This document shows, piece after piece, positions 27,678-35,345 of a stretch of DNA of 64,000 bases. A program made the position numbers and the translations under genes. The stretch is from Maricaulis sp947259345 (GTDB taxonomy: Bacteria; Pseudomonadota; Alphaproteobacteria; Caulobacterales; Maricaulaceae): NCBI GenBank assembly GCA_965217205.1, contig OZ244254.1, positions 2,976,001 through 3,040,000 of the forward strand, written 5' to 3'. The notes beneath the pieces were generated by a model, which saw nothing but the letters and a program-made list of their open reading frames with translations, did not search any database and had not been told where the DNA came from. Positions within the stretch are counted from its first letter, which is position 1, and each line of letters starts with the position of its first letter.

Positions 27678-28592
27678 CTAGGATCCGCCGCTTGGCGCGG
27701 TCTGCAGGATGTCGCGGATCGCATCGCCGAGCTGGATTGCTTCATCCGAGCGGGCTGAGCCCTTGCGCCAGGCCACACCGATCTCCCGGCCAACCACGGG
27801 CGGATCAAAGGGCCGGACTTCGAGGCCCATGCGATCAACCAGGCCCGCATCGACGGCCATTCGCGGCAGGAGAGTCGCGCCAAGGCCCGACTTCACCATG
27901 TGAACCAGCGTGTGCAGGCTGGTGGCGGCAAAATCCGAGCGTGCGGAGCCCGTTGCACAGGCCGCCAGCGCATGGTCGCGCAGGCAATGCCCGTCTTCGA
28001 GCAGAAGCAGAGGCTCCTCCGACAGGTCAGACGGTGCGAGTGTCTTCTTCCGGGCCAGCGCATGATCCGGCGGTGCGGCGAACAGGAATTCATCAGCCCA
28101 AACCGCATGCGTTTCGATCATCGGCGCGTCATAGGGCAGCGCAATCAGGGCCGCATCGATCCGACGCTCGCGCAGCGCATCGAACAAGCGATCTGTCAGG
28201 TCTTCCCTCAGAAAGAGTTCGATATCGGGGAAGCGCTCCCGCAGTGCCGGCAGGACGCGCGGCAGCAGGAAGGGCGCGATGGTCGGTATCACCCCCAGCT
28301 TGAAAGGGCCGGAGAGCGGTTCGCCGGCGGCCTGGGCGGCAATGACCAGATCCTCGGCTTCGGTCATGACCCGGCGCGCCCGCTCCAGCACGGCCTCGCC
28401 GGCGGGCGTCAGCACGGCGCCGCGCGCACCGCGCTCGACCAGGACAGTGCCGAGAATGGCTTCCAGCTCCTTGATGGCGGCGCTAAGTGTCGGCTGTGTC
28501 ACGAACACCGCCTCGGCTGCGCGCGAGAAACTTCCGTGCTCGGCGAGGGCGATAATAAACTGCAGCTGGCGAAGAGTCGGGAGTTGGGACAT
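27678..28592 (-). CDS. oxyR: LysR-type peroxide regulator OxyR
   Basis: A 304-residue LysR protein. The N-terminal helix-turn-helix (SFSRAAEAVFVTQPTLSAAIKEL) is followed by a sensor domain holding LLLLEDGHCLRDHALAAC. Its two cysteines are nine apart, like Cys199/Cys208 of E. coli OxyR. Peroxide would oxidise them and switch on ahpC. It is divergent from ahpC, with a matching OxyR site in between. Confidence 0.95.
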   Translation of the reverse strand: MSQLPTLRQLQFIIALAEHGSFSRAAEAVFVTQPTLSAAIKELEAILGTVLVERGARGAVLTPAGEAVLERARRVMTEAEDLVIAAQAAGEPLSGPFKLGVIPTIAPFLLPRVLPALRERFPDIELFLREDLTDRLFDALRERRIDAALIALPYDAPMIETHAVWADEFLFAAPPDHALARKKTLAPSDLSEEPLLLLEDGHCLRDHALAACATGSARSDFAATSLHTLVHMVKSGLGATLLPRMAVDAGLVDRMGLEVRPFDPPVVGREIGVAWRKGSARSDEAIQLGDAIRDILQTAPSGGS

Positions 28593-28596
28593 GGGT

Positions 28597-28633
28597 ATAG
28601 ATATTACCTATGACTTCTCCAAATACAATCCAT
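28597..28633. promoter_or_regulatory. OxyR binding site between oxyR and ahpC
   Basis: The tetranucleotides ATAG (28597), CTAT (28608), CCAA (28619) and CCAT (28630) are each separated by seven bases. The OxyR consensus is ATAG-N7-CTAT-N7-ATAG-N7-CTAT; the first half matches exactly and the second half is degenerate. It lies just upstream of the oxyR start, fitting autoregulation, and about 84 bases before the ahpC start. Confidence 0.75.
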
Positions 28634-28716
28634 TGGATTTATCCTGAAACGCTCGCCATATCGACATCATTCTAAACGCCGGCGCTCAAGCCGGCCCGTC
28701 CAAATGGAGAGACTCA

Positions 28717-29262
28717 ATGCTGGGTATCGGCGAAAAACTTCCGGAATTTGAAATCGTTGGCGTGAAGCCGGGCTTCAACGCTCACGAGGAAAATGGCGAG
28801 TCGGCATTCGAGCCGATCAACCAGGACAGCTTTGACGGCAAGTGGAAGGTCATCTTCTTCTATCCGAAGGACTTCACCTTCGTCTGCCCGACCGAAATCG
28901 TCGCCTTCGCCAATCTCGCCGAAGAGTTTGCCGATCGCGACGCGGTCGTGATGGGCGGTTCCTCGGACAATGAGTTCTGCAAGCTGGCCTGGCGCCGCGA
29001 GCATCCGGATCTGGACAAGCTCGGCATGTGGCAATTTGCCGACACCACCGGCTCGCTGATCGACAGCCTCGGCATCCGTTCCGAGGAAGGCGTCGCCTAT
29101 CGCGCCACCTTCGTGGTCGACCCGCACAATGTGATCCAGCACGTCTACGTCACCAATCTCAATGTCGGCCGCAACCCGGAAGACACGCTGCGCGTCCTCG
29201 ACGCCCTGCAGACGGACGAGCTGTGCCCGTGCAACCGCCCGGTTGGCGGTGACACGCTGTAA
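28717..29262 (+). CDS. ahpC: Peroxiredoxin, alkyl hydroperoxide reductase AhpC
   Basis: A 181-residue peroxiredoxin of the AhpC type used with AhpD rather than AhpF. The peroxidatic Cys lies in DFTFVCPTEI and resolving cysteines in DELCPCN, the double-Cys end known from Mycobacterium AhpC. It reduces peroxides and possibly peroxynitrite in the cytosol. The gene is divergent from oxyR and followed by ahpD. Confidence 0.95.
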   Translation: MLGIGEKLPEFEIVGVKPGFNAHEENGESAFEPINQDSFDGKWKVIFFYPKDFTFVCPTEIVAFANLAEEFADRDAVVMGGSSDNEFCKLAWRREHPDLDKLGMWQFADTTGSLIDSLGIRSEEGVAYRATFVVDPHNVIQHVYVTNLNVGRNPEDTLRVLDALQTDELCPCNRPVGGDTL

Positions 29263-29306
29263 TCCAGCTGGACTGACGGCGGCCCGCCTCGCGCGGGCTG
29301 CCACCT

Positions 29307-29364
29307 GCCCTGGAGCCGCCCTCCTGTGTCGGCTCATGACTGGACCGGTGCACGGCTCCAGGGC
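29307..29364 (+). promoter_or_regulatory. Inverted repeat between ahpC and ahpD
   Basis: GCCCTGGAGCCG (29307-29318) and its perfect complement (29353-29364) enclose 34 bases. The hairpin lies in the ahpC-ahpD spacer and ends 45 bases before the ahpD start. There is no clean T tract, so mRNA processing or partial attenuation is more likely than full termination. Confidence 0.5.
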
Positions 29365-29408
29365 GCTTCTCCCCCCCGATCACAGACCGCACCAGATGGG
29401 AGCGAATG

Positions 29409-29930
29409 ATGTCGCTTGACGCCTTGAAGAACGAATTGCCGGACTACGCCAAGGACCTGAAGCTGAACCTGTCCTCGCTTGGCCGTGAAACCGAACTCGA
29501 CACGCAAAAGAAGTGGGGCTGCTTCCTCGCCTCTGCCCATGCGGTCGGCGAGCCCAAGACCCTGGCGGCCATCAGCGCAGCCGCCGAATCCGAGCTGAGC
29601 CCGGAAGCCATCAATGCGGCCAAAGCCGCGTCGGCAATCATGGGTATGAATAATGTCTATTACCGCTTCGTCCACCTGGCGAAGAACAAGGAATACGGCA
29701 CGCTTCCGGCCAAGCTGCGGATGAATATCCTGGCCAATCCGGGCGTCGACAAGGCCGACTTCGAGCTGTGGTCGCTGGCCGTGTCCGCCATCAATGGCTG
29801 CGGCCTGTGCATTGACAGCCACGAAGCCGAGCTGCGCAAGCACGGCCTGACCACAAGCCAGATCCAGGCCGCCGTGAGGATCGCCGCCACGGTGAACGCA
29901 GTCGCGGCGGTTATCACGGCTGAAGGCTGA
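29409..29930 (+). CDS. ahpD: AhpD alkylhydroperoxidase partner of AhpC
   Basis: A 173-residue AhpD/CMD-domain protein that passes electrons from a lipoamide-type reductant to AhpC. The active CxxC is in INGCGLCIDSHEAEL. The N-terminus SLDALKNELPDYAKDLKLNL is diagnostic. The second of two tandem ATG codons (29409) is favoured by the spacing from GGGAG. It forms an oxyR-regulated pair with ahpC. Confidence 0.94.
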   Translation: MSLDALKNELPDYAKDLKLNLSSLGRETELDTQKKWGCFLASAHAVGEPKTLAAISAAAESELSPEAINAAKAASAIMGMNNVYYRFVHLAKNKEYGTLPAKLRMNILANPGVDKADFELWSLAVSAINGCGLCIDSHEAELRKHGLTTSQIQAAVRIAATVNAVAAVITAEG

Positions 29931-29952
29931 ATTGCGGGGTTTTCCGCAGTGC

Positions 29953-29978
29953 GGGAGCGTGACTGAAAATCCGCTCCC
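29953..29978 (+). terminator. Weak hairpin after ahpD
   Basis: GGGAGCG and CGCTCCC arms enclose a 12-base loop, 23 bases after the ahpD stop. No T tract follows, so termination here is uncertain. Confidence 0.4.
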
Positions 29979-30023
29979 AAAATGCTGAAAAACTGCCTCA
30001 AAACCGGCTTTTGCACAGGCCAG

Positions 30024-30052
30024 TTGCATTAGAAAAAATAAGTCCGTATAAT
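30024..30052 (+). promoter_or_regulatory. Sigma-70-like promoter for a leaderless mRNA
   Basis: TTGCAT (30024-30029) and a perfect TATAAT (30047-30052) are spaced 17 bases apart. The expected transcription start about seven bases after the -10 box falls on or next to the ATG at 30059, which has no Shine-Dalgarno sequence. Confidence 0.7.
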
Positions 30053-30058
30053 GAGTGT

Positions 30059-30361
30059 ATGTCGATGATAGATCATACACTCGATCCGCTGCCGAGGCGG
30101 ACCACACGCACGGACCATGACGTCCGCGGCGGCCGTATCTGGTTCTCCCGCGAGACGATCAACAAGGCGCGCAGCTATGACGATGTGTCCTGGCTTCAGG
30201 TTTCCCGCACAGCCCAGATTGGCGTCGGCCTTGCGGCCGCCGGCCTTCTGCTCGGCATGGGCGGCGCCAGCTCCCTGCTGATCCTGTCCGGCGTTGCGGC
30301 CATTGCCATCAACATGCCGGCCCTGATCCTCAAGGCTGCCTACGCCGCCAAGGCGGGCTGA
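30059..30361 (+). CDS. Small membrane protein, function unknown
   Basis: A 100-residue protein with a basic, polar N-terminal half and a long hydrophobic stretch in residues about 55-95, enough for two helices (GLAAAGLLLGMGGASSLLIL and a following segment). No known family. The start at 30059 is chosen because the promoter at 30024-30052 would place the 5' end of the mRNA there; an in-frame ATG at 30065 is an alternative. Confidence 0.68.
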   Translation: MSMIDHTLDPLPRRTTRTDHDVRGGRIWFSRETINKARSYDDVSWLQVSRTAQIGVGLAAAGLLLGMGGASSLLILSGVAAIAINMPALILKAAYAAKAG

Positions 30362-30460
30362 GCGACACCACCCCCTAAAGATTGACCCCGACCGCGCACC
30401 CACTAGTGTGCGACCGCATCACCGCGTCGGCTCGACGCGCCTGGATCGGGGAGAGACTTC

Positions 30461-31735
30461 ATGGGCTGGTGGTTCAAGATCAAGCTGTGGCAGCGTGTGC
30501 TGGCGGCGCTGGTGCTGGGCGTCGCATTCGGACTGATCGCTTCCAACGTCATGGGGCAGGACGCGGCGACAAACTGGATCGACAGCTATATTCGCCCGGT
30601 CGGCCTGCTCTTCATCAACTTGATCCGCATGCTCATCGTGCCCTTGATCTTCACCACCCTGGTGGCCGGCGTCATCGCAATGGGCAAACCGTCGAAACTG
30701 GGTTCGCTCGGCCTCAAGACCATCGCCCTTTATCTCGTCACCACCTTCTTCGCTAACGTGATCGGCCTCACCTTCGGTGCCTTCTTCCGCCCCGGCGCAG
30801 GCGTCAATCTCGAGGGTGTCGAAGCCGTCCCGGTCAGCACCGATCCGCCTTCGGTGACCGAGCGCCTGCTCGAGATCGTCCCCACCAATCCCATCGCGGC
30901 CCTCGCGGACGGCGATGTGCTGGCGATTATCTTCTTCTCGCTCTTCCTGGGTGTGGCCATCCTGTCGACCGGTGCGGCCGGCAAGCCGCTGGGCGACCTG
31001 TTCAACTCGGCATCCGAAGTCGTTCTGAAAATTACCCATTACGTGATGGAAGTGGCGCCTTTCGGGGTCTTCGCCCTGGTCAGCTACACCGCTGCCAGCC
31101 AGGGACTGGAAGCGCTACAAGCGATCCTGACCCTGATCGTAGCCGTTTATCTGGGCCTCATCGCGCATGCGGTGATCACCTACGGCATTCTTGTCCGCTT
31201 CGTGCTCAACCTGCCCCTGATTCGATTCTTCCGGGGCATGACCGACCCGATTGCCGTCGCCTACTCCACGGCCTCCTCCTCGGCGACCCTGCCGGTCACC
31301 ATTGCGGCGGCCTCGGATAATCTGGGCGTCAAAAAGTCAGTTGCCGGTTCGGTCCTGCCGCTGGGCGCCACTATCAATATGGACGGCACGGCGCTTTACC
31401 TCGGCATCCTGGCGCTCTTCACTGCGCAGGCCTTCGGTTATGATCTGACCTTCATGAATTATGTGATGATCGCCTTTACGGCCGCGATTGTCTCGATCGG
31501 CGCCGCCGGCATCCCGTCAGCCTCGCTCTTCCTGCTGGCCATCGTGCTCGAAACCTTCGGCGTGACACCGGAGCATACGGCGATCATTGTTGGCTTCATC
31601 CTGCCGGTTGACCGGATCATGGACATGGCCCGCACGGCCGTGAATGTGACCGGCGATGCCGCTGTCGCGACCGCTGTGGCCAAATGGGAAGGCGAGCTGG
31701 ACGAGGAACGCTTCCGCAGCCCGGCTGTCATCTAG
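30461..31735 (+). CDS. Dicarboxylate/amino acid:cation symporter (DAACS, GltP/DctA type)
   Basis: A 424-residue inner-membrane symporter with about eight helices and two re-entrant loops. The serine-rich loop STASSSATLPVTI and the substrate/ion motif NMDGTALYLG, as well as VGFILPVDRIMDMART, mark the glutamate/C4-dicarboxylate carrier family. Substrate is acidic amino acid or C4-dicarboxylate; which one is not clear from sequence. Confidence 0.93.
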   Translation: MGWWFKIKLWQRVLAALVLGVAFGLIASNVMGQDAATNWIDSYIRPVGLLFINLIRMLIVPLIFTTLVAGVIAMGKPSKLGSLGLKTIALYLVTTFFANVIGLTFGAFFRPGAGVNLEGVEAVPVSTDPPSVTERLLEIVPTNPIAALADGDVLAIIFFSLFLGVAILSTGAAGKPLGDLFNSASEVVLKITHYVMEVAPFGVFALVSYTAASQGLEALQAILTLIVAVYLGLIAHAVITYGILVRFVLNLPLIRFFRGMTDPIAVAYSTASSSATLPVTIAAASDNLGVKKSVAGSVLPLGATINMDGTALYLGILALFTAQAFGYDLTFMNYVMIAFTAAIVSIGAAGIPSASLFLLAIVLETFGVTPEHTAIIVGFILPVDRIMDMARTAVNVTGDAAVATAVAKWEGELDEERFRSPAVI

Positions 31736-31766
31736 CAACTGCCATGCGTGTTTAACCGGATCAGAG

Positions 31767-31811
31767 CGGCCCTCCACCTGTCCTTCCAATGGCCAGATGG
31801 AGGGCCGTTTT
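31767..31811 (+). terminator. Terminator after the DAACS symporter
   Basis: CGGCCCTCCA (31767-31776) pairs with TGGAGGGCCG (31798-31807), followed by four T residues. The right arm contains GGAGGG ten bases before the ATG of the glycosyltransferase remnant, so the same hairpin could also hide that ribosome site. Confidence 0.7.
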
Positions 31812-31814
31812 GCC

Positions 31815-31988
31815 ATGAAGATTGCCATTCACACCTTCGGCACGCGCGGTGACGTCCAGCGCTGTCTCGCGCTCGCTCTGGTACTGCGCCGCGGGAATGG
31901 CTTTGCCAAAGCGGCCGATCCGGTTGAGCGCGATGCGGAACGATGGGCCGGACGGGCGAGCGCTGGAAACGCGCCGAAATCAGGCTAG
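31815..31988 (+). pseudogene. N-terminal remnant of a GT1/GT28-type glycosyltransferase
   Basis: The reading frame begins MKIAIHTFGTRGDVQ, which matches the start of sterol-glucosyltransferase/UDP-glycosyltransferase family proteins (I-x-T-x-GTRGDVQPYLALA). After about 27 residues the similarity stops, and the frame ends at 57 codons, against about 400 for a full enzyme. I read it as a deletion-truncated gene. The remaining 30 residues (GFAKAADPVERDAERWAG and on) do not clearly match. Confidence 0.6.
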
Positions 31989-32022
31989 GCTGGAGCTTCG
32001 CGCGGATCGGGGAGTCGCCATC

Positions 32023-32643
32023 ATGAAACTGCATCATCGCCTGATCGAGCTTGTCGTGGCCGTGAGCGTGGTCGTCATCTCGCTCGCCTCCCTCTTCGTC
32101 GCGGTTTACCAGGGCATTGTCATGGACCGGACGATGAAAGCCTCGGTGATGCCGGTGGTCCAGGTCGACAGCGGCAATATCGATGATGACCGCGAGACCT
32201 GGGTGATGACGATCAACGTCAAGAATACCGGTCTCGGCCCGGCTGAAATCCGCTATTTCAACATGTATTGGAACGGCGAGATCATCCGTGACACCTCGGC
32301 GCTCATGGCGCGCTGCTGCCTGCCGGAAACCGTCCCGGCCGACGAGCGCCTGCCCTATGTGTATGACGCTTTCCGGGACGGTCAGCTGAGTCTCGTCTTC
32401 GACAATGTCCAGCGGCGCTTCCTCGCGCCCCAGGAGGATATTGACTACATCGCCTTCGACCGACCGGATGCCGACACCCAGCCGCGCGGCCGGGCGCTCT
32501 GGGACGCGCTCGATGATGTGCGCCACGACATCACCTATGAGGTTTGCTACTGCTCGGTCTTTGATGATTGCTGGCGGGCCCGCTTCCCCGAGCATAGCCG
32601 CGAACCGGTCCGCCAATGCGTCGGACCGGACGAGGCGCGCTGA
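32023..32643 (+). CDS. Membrane-anchored protein of unknown function, module B gene 1
   Basis: A 206-residue protein with one N-terminal membrane helix (about residues 9-30). It is a paralogue of the protein at 18288: ASVMPVVQV after the helix, KNTGLGPAEIRYFNMYWNGE in the middle and CYCSVFDDCW near the end. An extra Cys pair (ARCCLPE) lies in the middle. GGGGAG precedes the ATG. The following small membrane gene starts 31 bases later. Function unknown. Confidence 0.78.
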   Translation: MKLHHRLIELVVAVSVVVISLASLFVAVYQGIVMDRTMKASVMPVVQVDSGNIDDDRETWVMTINVKNTGLGPAEIRYFNMYWNGEIIRDTSALMARCCLPETVPADERLPYVYDAFRDGQLSLVFDNVQRRFLAPQEDIDYIAFDRPDADTQPRGRALWDALDDVRHDITYEVCYCSVFDDCWRARFPEHSREPVRQCVGPDEAR

Positions 32644-32674
32644 TCCAGCGCCGGTCCGCCGCCGTAAGAGCGGC

Positions 32675-33028
32675 ATGACCCGTACCGCCTCCCGCTCGAC
32701 ACTCGCTCTCATCCGCCTGGCTGCGCTTGCCGGCACAATCGGTCTGACCGGCCTGATCATCTGGGCGATCCAGTCCGATGATTTTGGCGCGGCTGGCGCC
32801 TGGCTGACAGGCCACCCTTGGGGAATGGTCACGCTTGGCGACCTTTATTTCGGCTTCCTGATCGCGGCAATTTTCATCGCCAATATCGAGCGCGACTGGC
32901 GTTGGTCGCTTTTCTGGATCCTGCCCCTTCCCCTGTTGGGCAATGTCTGGGCAGGGCTGTGGCTGTGCCTCAGGGCCGGTCGAGTGTGGGATGCCCTGCA
33001 CGGCAGGAATGCCGGTACAACAAAATAA
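32675..33028 (+). CDS. Small membrane protein, module B gene 2 (DUF1475-like)
   Basis: A 117-residue protein with about three membrane helices. The stretch HPWGMVTLGDLYFGFLIAA followed by an aromatic charged turn (ERDWRWSLFW) and LLGNVWAGLWL resembles DUF1475/DUF2834-type small membrane proteins, an identification I hold only moderately. It is the second gene of a two-gene module mirrored at 18872-19183. Confidence 0.75.
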   Translation: MTRTASRSTLALIRLAALAGTIGLTGLIIWAIQSDDFGAAGAWLTGHPWGMVTLGDLYFGFLIAAIFIANIERDWRWSLFWILPLPLLGNVWAGLWLCLRAGRVWDALHGRNAGTTK

Positions 33029-33399
33029 CCTCGGTTCACATCATCCAGTTCCAGCCGAGCCGCGTATCTTCTTATGTCCCCGAGCGGCGCACGGGCTGAC
33101 CCTCCAAACACCGTGCCCGCTCAACCCGCGCCGGTCCTGCCCGCCTCATGTCCCCGGCGGGCAGGTCGGCGCACCCACCGGGACAAGCCAATGCGAGACG
33201 TTACAGGCCCTCTTGAACACATCGAGCGGCCTCCCATATTCAGGCCACATTCATTGGATACGCCGAGAAGACAGTTTGAGGCGTGTTTTACTTGTCTTAA
33301 CGATAAACCCGCTTCAAAGGCCGCCGGTAGGGTCCCGTTAACGGACTCGGCGCTCAAATCAGTACGCGTAAGCACGGGCAATTCCGCCCCGAGGACATC
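33029..33399. other. Gene-free region
   Basis: I see no convincing coding frame or RNA gene here. It contains a 10-base palindrome CCGTTAACGG at 33335-33344 and an AT-richer segment around 33285-33310 that may be the promoter of the small gene at 33400. Confidence 0.5.
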
Positions 33400-33591
33400 A
33401 TGGCCAAGGCACAATTCGCAATCAGCATGCTCGCCAAGACAGCCCTACTGTGGCTGACGGCAGCGCTGATCTTTGCGTCCCTGTTCGGCGCCATGCTCTC
33501 GGCCCGCCCGGACCGCCCCGGCCTGCGCTTCACGAGCTCTGACTCGGTCATGCTTGCCAGCGAAGCCGACGCCGTCGCCGAGACGCGCTGA
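33400..33591 (+). CDS. Small single-helix membrane protein
   Basis: A 63-residue frame with one hydrophobic helix (about residues 11-33) and a polar tail. GAGGA lies four bases before the ATG, slightly close. Its length and simple composition leave room for doubt, but codon use is normal for the region. No family recognised. Confidence 0.5.
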   Translation: MAKAQFAISMLAKTALLWLTAALIFASLFGAMLSARPDRPGLRFTSSDSVMLASEADAVAETR

Positions 33592-33617
33592 CGGACCGTT
33601 GGCCTCACGCGCGCGGC

Positions 33618-33646
33618 TTGACTCTTTTCCGCACGACACGTACTAG
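33618..33646 (+). promoter_or_regulatory. ffh: Promoter upstream of ffh
   Basis: TTGACT (33618-33623) and TACTAG (33641-33646) are 17 bases apart. The expected start near 33653 would give ffh a leader of about 140 bases. Confidence 0.55.
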
Positions 33647-33756
33647 CCCCGCTTCATCTTGCAAGCATCACGCTTGTCTTACCGGCACATCCGCACCAAC
33701 TGGTCGGGGGAGGTCGGCGAGAACCCTGCTCGGCGAAGGTTTCGCTCAGCGGGGCT
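33645..33756 (+). ncRNA. Structured leader candidate of ffh
   Basis: AGCCCCGC (33645-33652) and GCGGGGCT (33749-33756) are perfect complements closing a segment of about 112 bases with internal hairpins (for example CAAGC-ATCAC-GCTTG at 33661). It does not contain the GGAA-loop core of 4.5S RNA, so it is not SRP RNA. A cis-regulatory leader is the likelier reading; I recall that an ffh-linked RNA motif is listed for alphaproteobacteria but cannot confirm a match. Confidence 0.45.
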
Positions 33757-33794
33757 GCTTTGCTTTGTGATGATGGCGACGGATTGAGGTTTTG

Positions 33795-35345
33795 ATGTTC
33801 GACACTCTGACAGAACGACTTGGCGGCGTTTTCGACAAGCTCACCGGCCGTGGTGTGCTGTCCGAAAAGGATGTCGATGCGGCGCTGCGCGAAATCCGCG
33901 TTGCCTTGCTCGAGGCCGATGTCGCTCTGGACGTTGTGAAGGCCGCGACCAAGCAGATCCGCGAGCGCGCTGTCGGTGAAGATGTCATCCGCGCGGTCTC
34001 GCCGGGCCAGCAAGTCATCAAGATTGTCCATGACGCCCTGGTCGACCTTCTGGGCGGTGACGGCGAACCGGTCGGCCTGTCCCTGGACGGCGAACCGCCG
34101 GTCGCCATCCTGATGGCCGGCCTGCAGGGCTCCGGTAAAACGACAACTTCGGCCAAGCTCGCCAAGCGCATCCAGGAGATGCACAAGAAGAAGGTCCTGC
34201 TGGCCTCACTCGACACCCGTCGCCCGGCGGCCATGGAACAGCTGCAGCAGCTGGCCGGCCAGATCAATGTCGCCTTCCTGCCGATTGTTCCCAATCAGCG
34301 CGCCGTTGACATTGCCAAGCGCGCGATGAGCGCCGGCCGCCTGCAGGGCTTTGACGTCGTCATCCTCGATACCGCCGGCCGCACCTCGATCGACGAAGAC
34401 ATGATGGCCGAGGCGCACGAGATCGCCCGCGTCACCAATCCGCACGAGACCCTGCTGGTCGCCGATGCCCTGACCGGTCAGGACGCCGTCGAGACCGCCC
34501 GCCGCTTCCATGAGCGCCTGCCGCTCTCCGGCCTCGTTCTGACACGGATGGATGGCGATGGCCGTGGCGGCGCTGCGCTGTCGATGCGCCATGTCACCGG
34601 CCTGCCGATCAAATTCCTTGGCGTCTCGGAAAAACCCGACGGGCTCGACGCCTTCGACGCCAAGCGTGTTGCCGGCCGCATCCTGGGTCGCGGTGACATC
34701 ATCTCGCTGGTCGAGAAAGCCGCCCAGAATGTCGATGAGGAAAAAGCCGCCCGCATGGCCAGGAAAATGGCCAAGGGCAAGTTTGATCTCGACGATCTGC
34801 GTGAGCAGTTCAGCCAGCTCAAAACCATGGGCGGCCTCGGCGGGATCATGGGCATGCTCCCGGGCATGAACAAGAAGATGCAGGCCCAGGCGGCCGCGGC
34901 CGGCATGGACGACAAGATGCTGACCCGCCAGGAAGCCATCATCCAGTCGATGACGCGCCAGGAGCGCGCCAAGCCGGAAATCCTCAAGGCCAGCCGCAAG
35001 AAGCGCATCGCCGCCGGTTCCGGCGTCACCGTCGCCGATGTCAACAAGCTGCTCAAAATGCACCGCCAGATGGCGGACATGATGAAGAAGGTCTCCAAGG
35101 GTGGCCGCGGCGGTCTGGCCGGCATGATGGGTGGAATGCCCGGTGGCATGCCGCCCGGCATGAAGGGTATGAACCCGGCCGATATGGGCAAGGCCACCCA
35201 GGACCTGCTCGGTGGCAAGGCACCGTCCGGCGCGCAACTGCCCGGCCTTGGAAATTCAAGCACCAGCAAGCCGGCGAGCCTGCCGGGTTTGGGCGGCGCG
35301 CCGCTCGGTCCGGACGGGCTGCCCCTCGGTTTGCCGAAGAAATGA
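33795..35345 (+). CDS. ffh: Signal recognition particle protein Ffh
   Basis: A 516-residue SRP GTPase that targets nascent membrane proteins to FtsY and SecYEG. The N and G domains show GLQGSGKTTTSAKLA, DTRRPAAMEQL, ILDTAGRTSID and TRMDGDGRGGAALS. The M domain includes SMTRQERAKPEIL and GSGVTVADVNKLLK. The last 80 residues are Met/Gly/Pro rich. The start at 33795 follows GAGG. Its stop overlaps the next start as ATGA. Confidence 0.98.
   Translation: MFDTLTERLGGVFDKLTGRGVLSEKDVDAALREIRVALLEADVALDVVKAATKQIRERAVGEDVIRAVSPGQQVIKIVHDALVDLLGGDGEPVGLSLDGEPPVAILMAGLQGSGKTTTSAKLAKRIQEMHKKKVLLASLDTRRPAAMEQLQQLAGQINVAFLPIVPNQRAVDIAKRAMSAGRLQGFDVVILDTAGRTSIDEDMMAEAHEIARVTNPHETLLVADALTGQDAVETARRFHERLPLSGLVLTRMDGDGRGGAALSMRHVTGLPIKFLGVSEKPDGLDAFDAKRVAGRILGRGDIISLVEKAAQNVDEEKAARMARKMAKGKFDLDDLREQFSQLKTMGGLGGIMGMLPGMNKKMQAQAAAAGMDDKMLTRQEAIIQSMTRQERAKPEILKASRKKRIAAGSGVTVADVNKLLKMHRQMADMMKKVSKGGRGGLAGMMGGMPGGMPPGMKGMNPADMGKATQDLLGGKAPSGAQLPGLGNSSTSKPASLPGLGGAPLGPDGLPLGLPKK

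Noticed and set aside
33335..33344. Ten-base palindrome CCGTTAACGG as a regulator site
   Set aside because: A single short palindrome without a second copy or nearby regulator gene is too likely by chance.
33645..33756. 4.5S SRP RNA
   Set aside because: Its size and place next to ffh suggest it, but the conserved GGAAGGAAGCAGC-type core is missing on both strands.
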